This document shows, piece after piece, positions 37,309 through 48,606 of a stretch of 64,000 nt of DNA. A program made the translations under genes and the position numbers. The notes below the pieces were generated by a model that saw only the letters and a list, made by a program, of their open reading frames with translations, ran no database searches and was not told the DNA's origin. Within the stretch, counting starts at the first letter, position 1. Every line of letters starts with the position of its first letter. The DNA comes from Ancylobacter defluvii (GTDB taxonomy: Bacteria; Pseudomonadota; Alphaproteobacteria; Rhizobiales; Xanthobacteraceae), in NCBI RefSeq assembly GCF_018390605.1, contig NZ_JAHBGD010000028.1:62001-126000 (forward strand), written 5' to 3'.

Positions 37309-38460
37309 TCATTCCGCGTCGCCGGCGAAGAAATCCTTGACCTTGGCGAAGAAGCCATGCGCCTCGGGATGATTTTCAGTCGAGGATTCCGCCTCGAACT
37401 CGGTGAGCAGTTCGCGCTGGCGGCGAGTGAGGTTCTGCGGCGTCTCCACCACCACCTGCACATACATGTCGCCGCGGGTGCGGGTGCGCAGCACCGGCAT
37501 GCCCTTGCCGCCGAGGCGGAAGCGCTTGCCGGACTGGGTGCCTTCGGGGATCTTCACCTTCGAGGTGTCGCCGTCGATGGTCGGCACCTCGAACGAGCCG
37601 CCCAGCGCCGCCGTCACCATCGAGATCGGCGCCCGGCAGAACAGGTCGGCGCCGTCGCGCTGGAAGAAGTCGTGCGGAGCGATGGACAGGAAGATGTAGA
37701 GGTCGCCCGCCGGGCCGCCGCGCGTCCCGGCCTCGCCTTCGCCGCCGAGGCGAATGCGGGTGCCGTCCTCGACGCCGGCGGGGATCGCGACCTCCAGCGT
37801 GCGCTCCTTGGTGACCTTCCCGGCGCCGGCGCAGGCCGGGCAGGGATCCTCGATCACCTGGCCGCGGCCCTGGCAGCTCGGGCAGGTGCGCTCCAGGGTG
37901 AAGAAGCCCTGCGCCTGCCGCACGCGGCCGGCGCCGCCGCAGGTGCGGCAGGTGGTCGGCTGGGTGCCCGGCTTGGCGCCGGTGCCGGTGCAGGCCTCGC
38001 AGGTGATCGAGGTCGGCAGGTGCAGCGTGGCATCCTTGCCGGAGAAGGCATCCTCAAGCGTGATTTCCATGTTGTAGCGCAGGTCCGCCCCGCGCTCGCG
38101 GCCGGTGCCGCGCCCGCCGCCGCTGCGCCGCCCGCCACCGCCGCCACCCATCCCGAACAGGTCGTCGAAGATGTCGGAGAAGGTGGAGGCGAAATCATTG
38201 CCGAAGCCGGCACCGGCGCCGCCGCCCGAACCATTCTCGAAGGCGGCATGGCCGAAGCGGTCATAGGCGGAGCGCTTCTGCGGATCCTTCAGCACGTCAT
38301 AGGCTTCGCTGATCTGCTTGAAGCGCGCCTCCGCGGCGGCATCGCCGGGGTTCTTGTCGGGATGCCACTTCATGGCGAGCTTGCGATAGCTCGATTTGAG
38401 TTCCCCGTCCGAGCAGGTGCGGGTGACTTCGAGCAGTTCGTAATAGTCGATCTTGGCCAT
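37309..38460 (-). CDS. dnaJ: Chaperone DnaJ
   Basis: A 383-residue type I DnaJ: J-domain with HPD in [10 protein letters not shown], a G/F-rich region (about 75-125), four CxxCxGxG zinc repeats ([32 protein letters not shown]), and the C-terminal substrate-binding domains. It delivers clients to DnaK and stimulates its ATPase. It lies 229 bases downstream of dnaK on the same strand and is probably co-transcribed from the dnaK heat-shock promoter past a GC-rich hairpin. Confidence 0.97.
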   Translation of the reverse strand: MAKIDYYELLEVTRTCSDGELKSSYRKLAMKWHPDKNPGDAAAEARFKQISEAYDVLKDPQKRSAYDRFGHAAFENGSGGGAGAGFGNDFASTFSDIFDDLFGMGGGGGGRRSGGGRGTGRERGADLRYNMEITLEDAFSGKDATLHLPTSITCEACTGTGAKPGTQPTTCRTCGGAGRVRQAQGFFTLERTCPSCQGRGQVIEDPCPACAGAGKVTKERTLEVAIPAGVEDGTRIRLGGEGEAGTRGGPAGDLYIFLSIAPHDFFQRDGADLFCRAPISMVTAALGGSFEVPTIDGDTSKVKIPEGTQSGKRFRLGGKGMPVLRTRTRGDMYVQVVVETPQNLTRRQRELLTEFEAESSTENHPEAHGFFAKVKDFFAGDAE

Positions 38461-38644
38461 GGGTCGCCGTGCCGCCGAATCGTTCTGTCCACCGGCCAGC
38501 CGTGCCGTTCGGATCCGTCATGGATGCGCGCAGGCTGGCGGGACGCTCGGGCCCGTTACATGCAGGAAGCTTGCCGCCGGAAACTCCATCCGGCAGCAAA
38601 TCTGCCGGGGCCTGGGCACGCTCGCCTGCGTCGTCACTACAAAG

Positions 38645-38672
38645 CCGCCCCGGAAGCGGACTCCCGGGGCGG
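38645..38672 (-). terminator. GC-rich hairpin between dnaK and dnaJ
   Basis: Arms CCGCCCCGG and CCGGGGCGG form nine perfect pairs around a 10-base loop, 18 bases after the dnaK stop. Only three T residues follow, so it may be a partial terminator or mRNA stabiliser that lowers dnaJ relative to dnaK. Confidence 0.6.
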
Positions 38673-38689
38673 GGTGTCGGAGAAGCCGA

Positions 38690-40588
<1,899 letters not shown>

Positions 40589-40701
40589 ATATATTCTCCT
40601 TCTGGCAGGCCGGCCGGGCCTCATGAAGCACCCGGAGAGGAACGACACCGGCGCTCGTCGCGCCACGCCGTCCCCCCGGACCGGCCTCCGATAGATTGGG
40701 T

Positions 40702-40724
40702 ACGACGCTTTTTCCGAGCGTCGT
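40702..40724 (-). other. Perfect 8-bp hairpin at the predicted 5' end of the dnaK mRNA
   Basis: ACGACGCT and AGCGTCGT flank a 7-base loop. An alternative stem (CGAGCG with CGCTCG, just upstream) uses the same bases and excludes it. Both lie within about 25 bases of the expected transcription start. Confidence 0.55.
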
Positions 40725-40731
40725 TCGCTCG

Positions 40732-40763
40732 CCGATATAGGGGCGGCGTTACGCGCCTGCAAG
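40732..40763 (-). promoter_or_regulatory. RpoH (sigma-32) type promoter of dnaK
   Basis: On the minus strand CTTG (40760-40763), an 18-base spacer and CCTATATCGG (40732-40741) match the alphaproteobacterial heat-shock consensus CTTG-N17/18-CYTATNTNNG at every fixed position. No CIRCE element (HrcA site) was seen. Confidence 0.8.
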
Positions 40764-40868
40764 AAGCCTTCTCGGGTTGAATCCGAGCCATGTTGGATTG
40801 AATCGCGGCCTTGGCCGGCTGACCGCGGCTTGCTTGCGCAATGCGCGGCGGGGAGCCGCCGCGACGCC

Positions 40869-41798
40869 TCAGGCCGCCACGGCGGTGGCGACGCCGCGGA
40901 ACCGTCCCGCCAGTTCCCTGAGCACCGGCACCTGGGTGCCGATCTCCCGCCAGTGACGCGGGTTGAGCTCCAGGATCGCCGTCACGGCGGAGGTGAGCGG
41001 CGCCGCCTCGGCGACCGCCTGCCAGTCGATGCCGCCCCAGCCGATCGGCAGGTGCAGGTCGCCCTCGCCGAAGGCCACGGCCTCGGCGGGATGATAGGTC
41101 CACAGGTCGCTCGGCCGGCCGAAGCTGTCATGCAGGTGCAGATGCGCGACATACGGCGCCAGCGCCGCGATCTCGGCGATCGGGTCGTGCCGGGTCTCGG
41201 CGCAGCGGATGAAGGCATGGCTGACGTCGAGCGTCGCCCTCACCGCGTCGTGGTCGATGGCGGCGAGCTCGCCGGCCAGCTTCAGCGGGGTCGCGGTCTC
41301 CCGCGCGCCGGCAAAGCGGAAGATGTTCTCGACGCACAGCGTCAGCCCGGCGGCGGCGGCGCGGTCGCCGGCGCGGACCAGCGCATCGCGCTGGCGGGCA
41401 TAGGCGACCTCGATGTCGTCGCCCTGCTCGCGCACGATGCCGGTATGGATGACCAGTTTGTCGGCACCGATGGTGCCGGCGATCTCGATTGCGGCGTCCA
41501 GCACCGCTTCATGGCGCGACAGCCGCTCGGGCAGGTCCATCAGGTTGATCGAGAGCGGCCCGTGCACCGTGTAGCGGAGCTTGCGGCCGGCTAGGCTGCT
41601 TGTGAGGTCGGCGAGCCGGCCGGTCAGCACCCGGCCGCCGACGATGAGGTGCCACGCATAGACCGGCAGTTCCACCACATCGACGCCGAGCGCCTCCGCT
41701 TCGTCGAGAGAGAGACCGAGATCGTCGAACTCGGGACTGCCTTCACGCAGGGAATAGCCACAGGCACGGATGGGGGAAGCCGGGAGGGGCATCTGCAT
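40869..41798 (-). CDS. Sugar phosphate isomerase/epimerase-like TIM barrel protein
   Basis: A 309-residue protein of the xylose-isomerase-like TIM-barrel superfamily (AP endonuclease 2 fold). Metal-site residues appear in [35 protein letters not shown] and ILELNPRHW, all in the expected order. Substrate unknown; family members epimerise keto-sugars or process inositol derivatives. It is upstream of no obvious partner; dnaK begins 280 bases further on. Confidence 0.75.
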   Translation of the reverse strand: MQMPLPASPIRACGYSLREGSPEFDDLGLSLDEAEALGVDVVELPVYAWHLIVGGRVLTGRLADLTSSLAGRKLRYTVHGPLSINLMDLPERLSRHEAVLDAAIEIAGTIGADKLVIHTGIVREQGDDIEVAYARQRDALVRAGDRAAAAGLTLCVENIFRFAGARETATPLKLAGELAAIDHDAVRATLDVSHAFIRCAETRHDPIAEIAALAPYVAHLHLHDSFGRPSDLWTYHPAEAVAFGEGDLHLPIGWGGIDWQAVAEAAPLTSAVTAILELNPRHWREIGTQVPVLRELAGRFRGVATAVAA

Positions 41799-41943
41799 CG
41801 TTCGGAATTTCCTTCACTTCGCAGGTTGATAGAGGTCGTGCGGACGCCGGAGCGCCACTTGATCGACGCACCTGCGCCTTCAACATGACATGCGAATGTC
41901 GGAATCGCCTAATGCCCTACCGTCATCAGGGCCTTGCGCCGCC

Positions 41944-42327
41944 TCACATTTTTGGCGTGATCCAACCCATATAGGCACCTTCGGCATCCCGCACGATGGC
42001 GATCCGGCCGACGCCGGGCACGTCGAAGGGCGGCCTGACGATGGTGCCGCCGGCGGCCTGCGCCTCCCCGGCGCGCGCATCGACGTCGTCGATGGCGATG
42101 TAGGTCATCCAGTGCGCCGGCATGTCCTTGAAGTCCGGCCCGGCGAGCGGAAACAGGCCGCCGATCTCCGTGTCGCCCTTCTTGATGATCCAGTACTCGC
42201 CCTCCGCCATGGGGAAGGGCGCGAAGCTCCATCCCATCAGCCGGGTGTAGAAGGCCTTGGCGGCGGCGGGATCGGGGCTGTTGAGCTCGTTCCAGACGAA
42301 GCTGCCGTGCTGCGGCGTCTCGGACAT
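41944..42327 (-). CDS. VOC-superfamily (glyoxalase/bleomycin-resistance-like) protein
   Basis: A 127-residue protein with the paired beta-alpha-beta-beta-beta pattern of VOC proteins; FVWNELNSPDPAAAKAFYTRLMGW is the usual start and PAHWMTYIAIDDVDARAGEAQAAGG the second half. The ATG at 42327 follows GGAGG by five bases. Resembles 27-kDa antigen CFP30B-like VOC proteins; no reaction can be named. Confidence 0.85.
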   Translation of the reverse strand: MSETPQHGSFVWNELNSPDPAAAKAFYTRLMGWSFAPFPMAEGEYWIIKKGDTEIGGLFPLAGPDFKDMPAHWMTYIAIDDVDARAGEAQAAGGTIVRPPFDVPGVGRIAIVRDAEGAYMGWITPKM

Positions 42328-42543
42328 GGGTTCCTCCCGTGCGGCGCCGGCCGGCGGGAGGGCCGGAGCGGCGATGTTAACGGTCCGGATACGATACTCC
42401 GAGAAAGGCGATCCGTGGCGTAGCGGCGACCCGTTCTCGTCGGCCATCTTGATGCCGTCATCGCTTGCGATGTCGCCGTAACCTCTCTAGACCGATCAAC
42501 GGACGGCGCTTTTCTCAAGCAGCCGCGCGGCGCATCCCGGAAA

Positions 42544-43233
42544 ATGCAGCTCTATCATCACCCCTTCTGCCAGTTCTCGCGCATGATCCGTCTCGCCCTC
42601 GGCGAGATGGGAATGGACCCCGAGCTCATCGAGGAACGGGTCTGGGAACGTCGCCCGGGCTTCCTGATGCTCGACCCCGCCGGCCAGACGCCGGTGCTGG
42701 CGGAGGCGGACGGGCTGGTGGTGCCGGGCGGTACCGTCATCGCCGAATATCTCGACGAGACCTATGGCCATGCGATGGGCGACCGTCGGCTGCTGCCCGC
42801 CGGGCGCGAGGACCGCGTCGAGGTGCGCCGGCTAATGGCCTGGTTCAACGAGAAGTTCTACTTCGAGGTGTCCGAGCCGCTGGTGCGCGAGAAGGTCTAC
42901 AAGCGCTACATGCCGCGCGAGGCCGGCGGCGGCCCGCCGGACATGCCGGCCATCCGCGCCGCGCGCGCCAATATCCGCTATCATCTGCATTATATCGGCT
43001 GGCTTCTGAAGACGCGGAACTGGCTCGGCGGCGACCGGCTCACCTTTGCCGACCTCGCCGCCGCCGCCCATATTTCCTGCGTCGACTATCTGGGCGACGT
43101 GCCGTGGGGCGAGGACGAGACGGCGAAGATCTGGTACGCGCGCATCAAGTCGCGCCCGGCCTTCCGGCCGCTGCTCGCCCTGAGCATGGCGGGGATGCCG
43201 CCGGCCGCCTGCTACGCGGATCTGGATTTCTGA
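42544..43233 (+). CDS. Glutathione S-transferase family protein
   Basis: A 229-residue GST: thioredoxin-like N-domain ([18 protein letters not shown], with the GQTPVL cis-proline loop) and an all-helical C-domain with [20 protein letters not shown]. It is likely to conjugate or bind glutathione; substrate unknown. Its last four bases are shared with a probable CTG start of queG, so the two are coupled. Confidence 0.9.
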   Translation: MQLYHHPFCQFSRMIRLALGEMGMDPELIEERVWERRPGFLMLDPAGQTPVLAEADGLVVPGGTVIAEYLDETYGHAMGDRRLLPAGREDRVEVRRLMAWFNEKFYFEVSEPLVREKVYKRYMPREAGGGPPDMPAIRAARANIRYHLHYIGWLLKTRNWLGGDRLTFADLAAAAHISCVDYLGDVPWGEDETAKIWYARIKSRPAFRPLLALSMAGMPPAACYADLDF

Positions 43234-44402
43234 ACCCGCAGGCTTCCGACGCGCCGCGCGCCGCTGCCGCTGCCAGGGCTCTGCTCCACCAGCTCGCCCG
43301 CGACGAGGGGTTCGACGCCATCGGCATCTGCGCCGCCGACGCCATCCCGCAGGCGGCGCCGCGCCTTGCGCAATGGCTGGCCTCCGGCGCCCAGGGCGAC
43401 ATGGAGTGGATGGAAGAGACCGCCGCGCGCCGTTCCTCGCCGCGCGCCCTGTGGCCGCAGGCGCGCTCGGTCGTCATGCTCGGCCTCAATTACGGCCCGG
43501 ACGAGGATCCCCGTCTTGCACTGGCCGACGCATCGCGGGGCGCCATCTCGGTCTATGCCCGCGGCGATGACTATCACGAGCTGGTCAAGGGCAAGCTGAA
43601 GCGCATCGCCTCGCGCTTTGTGCCGCGCGTCGGAGGCCCTGAGAACGTCGAGGTGAAGGTGTTCGTCGACACCGCGCCGCTGATGGAGAAGCCGCTGGCC
43701 GCCGCCGCCGGCCTCGGCTGGCAGGGCAAGCACACCAATCTGGTCTCGCGCGAAAAGGGCTCCTGGCTGCTGCTCGGCGCCATCGCCACCACGCTGGAGC
43801 TGCCGCCGGACGCGGCGGAGCGCGATCATTGCGGCTCCTGCCGTGCCTGCCTCGATGCCTGCCCGACGGGCGCCTTTCCGGCCCCCTATCGCATCGATGC
43901 CCGCCGCTGCGTGTCCTATCTCACCATCGAGCACCGGGGGCCGATCCCGCGTGCGCTGCGCCCGCTCATCGGCAACCGCATCTATGGCTGCGACGATTGC
44001 CTCGCTGCCTGCCCGTGGAACAAGTTCGCGCAGCTCGGCCGCGAGGCCCGGCTCGCCGCCCGCGACGAAAACCGCAATCCCGCCCTCGCCGAACTCGCCC
44101 GGCTCGACGATGCGCAGTTCCGCGCCCGCTTCAGCAAGAGCCCGATCAAGCGGACCGGGCGCGTGCGTTTCTTGCGCAATGTGTTGACCGCCATCGGCAA
44201 TTCCGGCGACCCTTCGCTCGCCGGCGAAGCCGAGCGTCTGCTTGCCGATCCGGAGCCGCTGATCCGCGGCGCGGCGGTCTGGGCGCTGTCGCGCCTCGTC
44301 CCGCCGGACGATTTCGCCCGCCTCGCCTCCCGGCATCTGCCGGGTGAACCCGACGCCGAGGTGCGTGCGGAATGGGATACCTCGTTGGAGAGCGCCGCGT
44401 GA
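43230..44402 (+). CDS. queG: Epoxyqueuosine reductase, probable CTG start
   Basis: A 390-residue cobalamin/iron-sulfur enzyme for the last step of queuosine synthesis in tRNA. The two 4Fe-4S clusters are marked by [14 protein letters not shown] and [11 protein letters not shown]; the family core [15 protein letters not shown] and the C-terminal HEAT-like repeat are present. No ATG, GTG or TTG lies near the expected N-terminus. A CTG at 43230 overlaps the GST stop as CTGA, gives [10 protein letters not shown], and reaches the conserved [12 protein letters not shown] at normal distance. A far-upstream start inside the GST gene is unlikely. Confidence 0.88.
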   Translation: MNPQASDAPRAAAAARALLHQLARDEGFDAIGICAADAIPQAAPRLAQWLASGAQGDMEWMEETAARRSSPRALWPQARSVVMLGLNYGPDEDPRLALADASRGAISVYARGDDYHELVKGKLKRIASRFVPRVGGPENVEVKVFVDTAPLMEKPLAAAAGLGWQGKHTNLVSREKGSWLLLGAIATTLELPPDAAERDHCGSCRACLDACPTGAFPAPYRIDARRCVSYLTIEHRGPIPRALRPLIGNRIYGCDDCLAACPWNKFAQLGREARLAARDENRNPALAELARLDDAQFRARFSKSPIKRTGRVRFLRNVLTAIGNSGDPSLAGEAERLLADPEPLIRGAAVWALSRLVPPDDFARLASRHLPGEPDAEVRAEWDTSLESAA

Positions 44403-45262
44403 CCACGCTGATCTGCCTCGGCTACGGCTTCTGCGCCCGTGGCTATGCCGCGCTGTTCGCCGGGCGCTTCTCCCGCGTCCTCGGCACCTCGCGCCAGGGT
44501 GCGGGCGCGCAAGGCCCGGTGGAACGGCTGGCACCGGATTCGCCGGCCCTCGCCGCGGCGATATCCGGCGAGGCGGCGGTGCTGGCCAGCGCCGCGCCGG
44601 GGGAGGCCGGCGATCCGTTCCTGCCCGCGCTCGCCGGCGCGCTGGAGCAGGGCTCCGGCCCGATCGTCTATCTCTCCACCATCGGCGTCTATGGCGACAG
44701 CGCCGGTGCCTGGATCGACGAGAGCGCGCCGCTCGATGCCGGCAAGCCCCGCGCCAGCCGCCGCATCGAGGCGGAGGCGGCTTGGCGCGCGCTCGGCGCC
44801 CGCGCCGGCCGGCCGGTGGCGATCCTCAGGCTGGGGGGCATCTACGGTCCCGGCCGTAACGCGCTGGTCGATGTCGCCGATGGCAGTGCCCGCTGCATCG
44901 AGCGCGCCGGCCAGATGTTCAACCGCATCCATGTCGACGACATCGCCCGCACTGTCGACGCCGCCTTCCGCCTCGGTTTCGAGGGTGCGGTGAACGTGGT
45001 GGACGACGAGCCCGCGCCGGCTTGCGCGCCGGTGCGCCATGCCGCGCGCCTGCTCGGCCGGCCGGAGCCGGTGGCGGTGCCGTTCGCGCAGGCCGCGCCC
45101 GCCATGTCGGCAATGGCGCTGTCGTTCTGGGCCGACAACCGCCGGGTGCGCAATGCGCGGCTCAGGCGCGAGCTCGGCGTCGACCTCGCCTTTCCGAGCT
45201 ATCGCGAGGGGCTCGACGCGCTGTTCGCGCAAGGCGAGGGAAGCGCCGGGGCGCGCGACTGA
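44399..45262 (+). CDS. NAD(P)-dependent epimerase/dehydratase-like SDR (YeeZ-like)
   Basis: A 287-residue Rossmann protein beginning [29 protein letters not shown] is the dinucleotide loop. [20 protein letters not shown] and [13 protein letters not shown] fit YeeZ/extended SDRs. The GTG start overlaps the queG stop (GTGA). Substrate unknown. GST, queG and this gene appear to form one operon. Confidence 0.85.
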   Translation: MTTLICLGYGFCARGYAALFAGRFSRVLGTSRQGAGAQGPVERLAPDSPALAAAISGEAAVLASAAPGEAGDPFLPALAGALEQGSGPIVYLSTIGVYGDSAGAWIDESAPLDAGKPRASRRIEAEAAWRALGARAGRPVAILRLGGIYGPGRNALVDVADGSARCIERAGQMFNRIHVDDIARTVDAAFRLGFEGAVNVVDDEPAPACAPVRHAARLLGRPEPVAVPFAQAAPAMSAMALSFWADNRRVRNARLRRELGVDLAFPSYREGLDALFAQGEGSAGARD

Positions 45263-45269
45263 TTTTCGC

Positions 45270-45911
45270 TCACGCCGCCGGGCCGAAGGCGCGCAGGAAG
45301 GCGTCCACGGTGAAGCGGATCGCCTTCGCGATCTCGTCCGGCGCCGGTTGCTCCATCTGGCCGAACAGCATCGGGGTGACGGTCTGGGCATAGCAGCTGC
45401 AGATGAACTGCCGCGCCGCCAGTTCGGGGGCCTCGACGGCGAGTTCGCCGCGGGCGGATTTGGCGGCGAGCCAGTCGCTCAGCAGCGCCACGGCGGTCTC
45501 GATGCCGGCCTCGTGATAGGCGGCGCCAACCGCCGGGAATTTGTCGGCGACGCCGATCACCACCCGCACCGTGGCAATGTATTCCGGCTCCGCCATCGCC
45601 GCGATGTAGCGCCCGGCCACCGCGGTCAGCTCGGCGCGCACGTCGCCTTCCGGCTCGAGTACGAAGCAGCGCTCGGCGGTGCTGGCGCATTTCTCGCGCA
45701 GCAGCGCACGGAACAGCTCCTCTTTCGAGACGAAATAAGTGTAAAGCGTGCCCTTCGACACACCGGCGGCCCGCGCGATCTCGCCCATGCTGGCGCCGTC
45801 GAAGCCGCTCGCCAGAAACACGCCACCGGCGCCGTCGAGAATCCGTCGGCGTTTTTCCGTGCCGTGCGATGGAAAGGCCCAAACATCCGGTAGGGTGAGG
45901 GTGGCTGCCAT
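45270..45911 (-). CDS. TetR-family transcriptional regulator
   Basis: A 213-residue regulator; the N-terminal helix-turn-helix is FLASGFDGASMGEIARAAGVSKGTLYTYFVSKEELF, with a C-terminal ligand domain of AcrR/TetR type. It is convergent with the SDR gene (7 bp apart). A perfect inverted repeat 29 bp before its ATG is its probable operator, so it may autoregulate and perhaps act on the promoter reading toward kup. Confidence 0.9.
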   Translation of the reverse strand: MAATLTLPDVWAFPSHGTEKRRRILDGAGGVFLASGFDGASMGEIARAAGVSKGTLYTYFVSKEELFRALLREKCASTAERCFVLEPEGDVRAELTAVAGRYIAAMAEPEYIATVRVVIGVADKFPAVGAAYHEAGIETAVALLSDWLAAKSARGELAVEAPELAARQFICSCYAQTVTPMLFGQMEQPAPDEIAKAIRFTVDAFLRAFGPAA

Positions 45912-45939
45912 ATCGGTCCATCGTGACGCGAGAAAACGA

Positions 45940-45962
45940 TCGGAAATCTATTACATTTCCGA
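45940..45962. promoter_or_regulatory. Perfect inverted repeat upstream of the tetR-type gene, candidate operator
   Basis: TCGGAAAT and ATTTCCGA, 8-bp arms with a 7-bp spacer, in an AT-rich region. A second palindrome, CCGAAC-G-GTTCGG, lies at 46057-46069. Confidence 0.6.
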
Positions 45963-46012
45963 ATTTTTGCGATCACGTTGTCGCTATCGCCGTGGGCGTT
46001 CTCGGCAAAACC

Positions 46013-46043
46013 CTGACAAAGCTTCGTCTGGAGTCTATATAAT
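46013..46043 (+). promoter_or_regulatory. Sigma-70-like promoter reading toward kup
   Basis: CTGACA (46013-46018), a 17-base spacer, then TATATAAT (46036-46043). It is the best match to vegetative consensus in the window and lies 430 bp before kup. Confidence 0.55.
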
Positions 46044-46478
46044 TTCGGACGAATGACCGAACGGTTCGGATGGCGAATTGGATCCAATAATTCGATCCAC
46101 CATCCCCCGGTCCGTCACCCGCCGTCGTGAGTCCGAATGGCTCCCGCAAGCCTTCGGGGCGCTCCGACGGATGGTCGAGGGAGGGGAGCTTTCCGCCCCC
46201 CATGCTCTCCTCCCTCAAACCCATTGCGTCGGTTGCCCATCGCGCCGGTTGCCCGTCGTCCTGCCTTGCTGGGCACGCGGCATCCGGCGTGCGATCCTTT
46301 TCGACGCGGCCTTCGGGGAAACTCCGCTTGGCGGCGGCAGCCTGCCGCGCTATTGCTGCGGTGCGCGACTTCCCCCTCATCGCCGGCGTCGATCATGCCA
46401 AGGGCCAGTTTGGTAAAATGCGTCCGGAGCGGCGGCCGGTGCCGACTGCGCCGTCCGTCAGGGGCATAACGAGGCATT
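46044..46478 (+). other. Long structured leader upstream of kup
   Basis: No convincing gene is found here. It contains a 13-bp stem (46177-46189 with 46204-46216, one G-U, loop of 14) made of GAGGGAGG/CCTCCCTC-like arms, and two 16-nt near-direct repeats sharing CGGTTGCCC at 46230 and 46246. It could be a 5' leader that controls kup or a separate small RNA. Open frames that cross it look random. Confidence 0.4.
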
Positions 46479-48368
46479 ATGGCCCGATCCTCTTCTTCGA
46501 CCAGCGCGAAACGCGTGATTCCATTTACCGCCGAACTTGCGGCGCTGGGCGTGGTATTCGGCGATATCGGCACCAGCCCGCTCTATGCCTTCAAGCAGGG
46601 TCTTCTGGCGGTCGGCGGCGCCTCGGTGACCCATGACGAGGTGCTGGGCCTGCTTTCGCTCGTCACCTGGGCGATCATCCTGTCGGTAACCATCAAATAT
46701 GTGCTGCTGGTGCTGCGGGCCGACAATGACGGCGAAGGCGGCATCCTGGCGCTGGTGACCCTGCTCGACCTGCACCGCAGCGCCAATGGCGGGCGGCTGT
46801 GGCTGCTCATTGCCGGGCTGGTCGGCGCGGCGATGCTGATCGGCGACGGCGTGCTCACCCCGGCCATGTCGGTGCTCTCGGCCATCGAGGGGCTGGAGGT
46901 CGTGGCGCCGGCGTTGGACCACTGGATCGTCGCCGTCACCGTGGTGGTGATCGTGGCGGTCTTCGTGTCGCAACGGGCTGGCACCGACCGTATCGGCGCG
47001 TTTTACGGGCCGATCATGCTGGTCTGGTTCCTTACACTCGGCGGGTTCGGCCTCTACGGCATCGTCCAGCAGCCCGGCGTGCTGGTCGCGGTCGATCCGC
47101 GCTACGGCATCGCCCTCATCGCCGATCATATCTGGCTGGCGGGCGCGGTGCTGGGCGCCACCTTCCTCGCCATCACCGGCGGCGAGGCGCTTTATGCCGA
47201 TCTCGGCCATTTCGGCCGTCCGGTGATCACCCGGGCCTGGCTGTTCATCGCCATGCCGGCGCTGCTGCTCAACTATTACGGTCAGGGCGCCACGGTGCTG
47301 GTCAATCCGGCGGCGGTACGCAACCCGTTCTACGATCTGTCTCCGGATATTTTCGACGTGCCGCTGCTGTTCCTGGCGGCGGCGGCGACCGTCATCGCCT
47401 CGCAGGCGATCATCACCGGTGTGTTCTCGCTCGCCAAGCAGGCCATCGAGCTCGGCTACCTGCCGCCGATGCGGATCCGCTACACCAGCGAACACAACGA
47501 CCAGCACATCTATGTCGGCCGGCTCAACTGGCTGCTGATGCTGGCCTGCACCGCCGTGGTGGTGTCCTTCGGCTCCTCGGACCGCCTCGCCTCCGCCTAT
47601 GGCATCGCGGTAGCGATGGCGATGATCTCCACCACCATCCTGTTCGTCGCCTACGTCAAGCGCCTCAACCGGCTGCCGGTGATCGCCCTGGTCGGCCTCG
47701 CCGCCGGGCTGCTGGTGGTCGATCTCTCCTTCGCCGCCGCCAATCTCACCAAGCTGCACGATGGCGGCTGGCTGCCGGTCGCCATCGCCTCGCTGGTGCT
47801 GGTGGTGATGGTGAGCTGGCGGCGCGGGCTGGAAGGACTCGGCATCCAGCAGAAGCGCTTCGCCGAGCCGCTGGAGGAGTTCATTGCCCGCGGCAAGCCG
47901 GCCGGCAGCGCCACCAGCCCGCGCACCGCCATCTTCCTGTCGCGCGGCGGCGCGCTCACCCCGGTGGCACTCGGCCGGCTGTCCGATCTGCTCAACGTGC
48001 AGTTCACCAAATCGGTCATCGCCTCGGTGTGGATCGCCTCGCGCCCGCGGGTGCCGGTGGACGAGCGGGTGCGCGTCACCGTGCTGGATGCCGGCCATGT
48101 GCGCGTCGATGTGCGCTTCGGCTACATGCAGCAGATCGACGTGCCCTCGGTGCTCGGCCCGGCGCTGTATTCGCTGGGCATCGATCCGGACGAGGCGGTC
48201 TATGTCATCGGCCATGAGCGCATCATGCCGCCCGAGGAGATCCTGGGCATCCGCGACGCGCTCGCTCATGTGTTCGCCTTCCTGGCGCGCAATGCCGAAC
48301 GCTCGGTCGACCGCTTCGGCCTGCCGCGCCCGCGCACCATCGAGATCGGCTATCCGGTGCGTTTGTGA
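46479..48368 (+). CDS. kup: Potassium uptake protein Kup (TrkD)
   Basis: A 629-residue HAK/KUP transporter with about twelve membrane helices. AALGVVFGDIGTSPLYAFK is the family signature; EGGILALVTLL and GDGVLTPAMSVLSAIEGLE are also typical. It imports K+ with protons. The C-terminal 170 residues are the cytosolic domain. The ATG at 46479 is accepted because the family start is close by; no strong ribosome site is seen. Confidence 0.96.
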   Translation: MARSSSSTSAKRVIPFTAELAALGVVFGDIGTSPLYAFKQGLLAVGGASVTHDEVLGLLSLVTWAIILSVTIKYVLLVLRADNDGEGGILALVTLLDLHRSANGGRLWLLIAGLVGAAMLIGDGVLTPAMSVLSAIEGLEVVAPALDHWIVAVTVVVIVAVFVSQRAGTDRIGAFYGPIMLVWFLTLGGFGLYGIVQQPGVLVAVDPRYGIALIADHIWLAGAVLGATFLAITGGEALYADLGHFGRPVITRAWLFIAMPALLLNYYGQGATVLVNPAAVRNPFYDLSPDIFDVPLLFLAAAATVIASQAIITGVFSLAKQAIELGYLPPMRIRYTSEHNDQHIYVGRLNWLLMLACTAVVVSFGSSDRLASAYGIAVAMAMISTTILFVAYVKRLNRLPVIALVGLAAGLLVVDLSFAAANLTKLHDGGWLPVAIASLVLVVMVSWRRGLEGLGIQQKRFAEPLEEFIARGKPAGSATSPRTAIFLSRGGALTPVALGRLSDLLNVQFTKSVIASVWIASRPRVPVDERVRVTVLDAGHVRVDVRFGYMQQIDVPSVLGPALYSLGIDPDEAVYVIGHERIMPPEEILGIRDALAHVFAFLARNAERSVDRFGLPRPRTIEIGYPVRL

Positions 48369-48418
48369 GCGCCGGCTCCGGGCTTCCGTACGCACCGGCG
48401 CGCTGCCGACAGGCGCCT

Positions 48419-48462
48419 GCCATGGCCATGCCGCGTTCCGGGCGGATATGCCCGGCCATGGC
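48419..48462. repeat. Nested inverted repeat after kup
   Basis: GCCATGGC occurs at both ends (48419-48426 and 48455-48462), enclosing CCGGGC-ggatat-GCCCGG (48438-48455). No T-run; may be a transcript-end structure. Confidence 0.4.
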
Positions 48463-48606
48463 GGCTCCAGAGCCGGCTCGGGCACCCTGCGTAAGGCCTC
48501 CCCCCGCGCGGTGCCGTCGCACTCAAGGCAGGTTCCGCCGCCGGCCAAGGTCTGCTACGGCTGAAAAGGGAATGCGCATGACGAGGCACAGGATGACGGG
48601 AACGCC

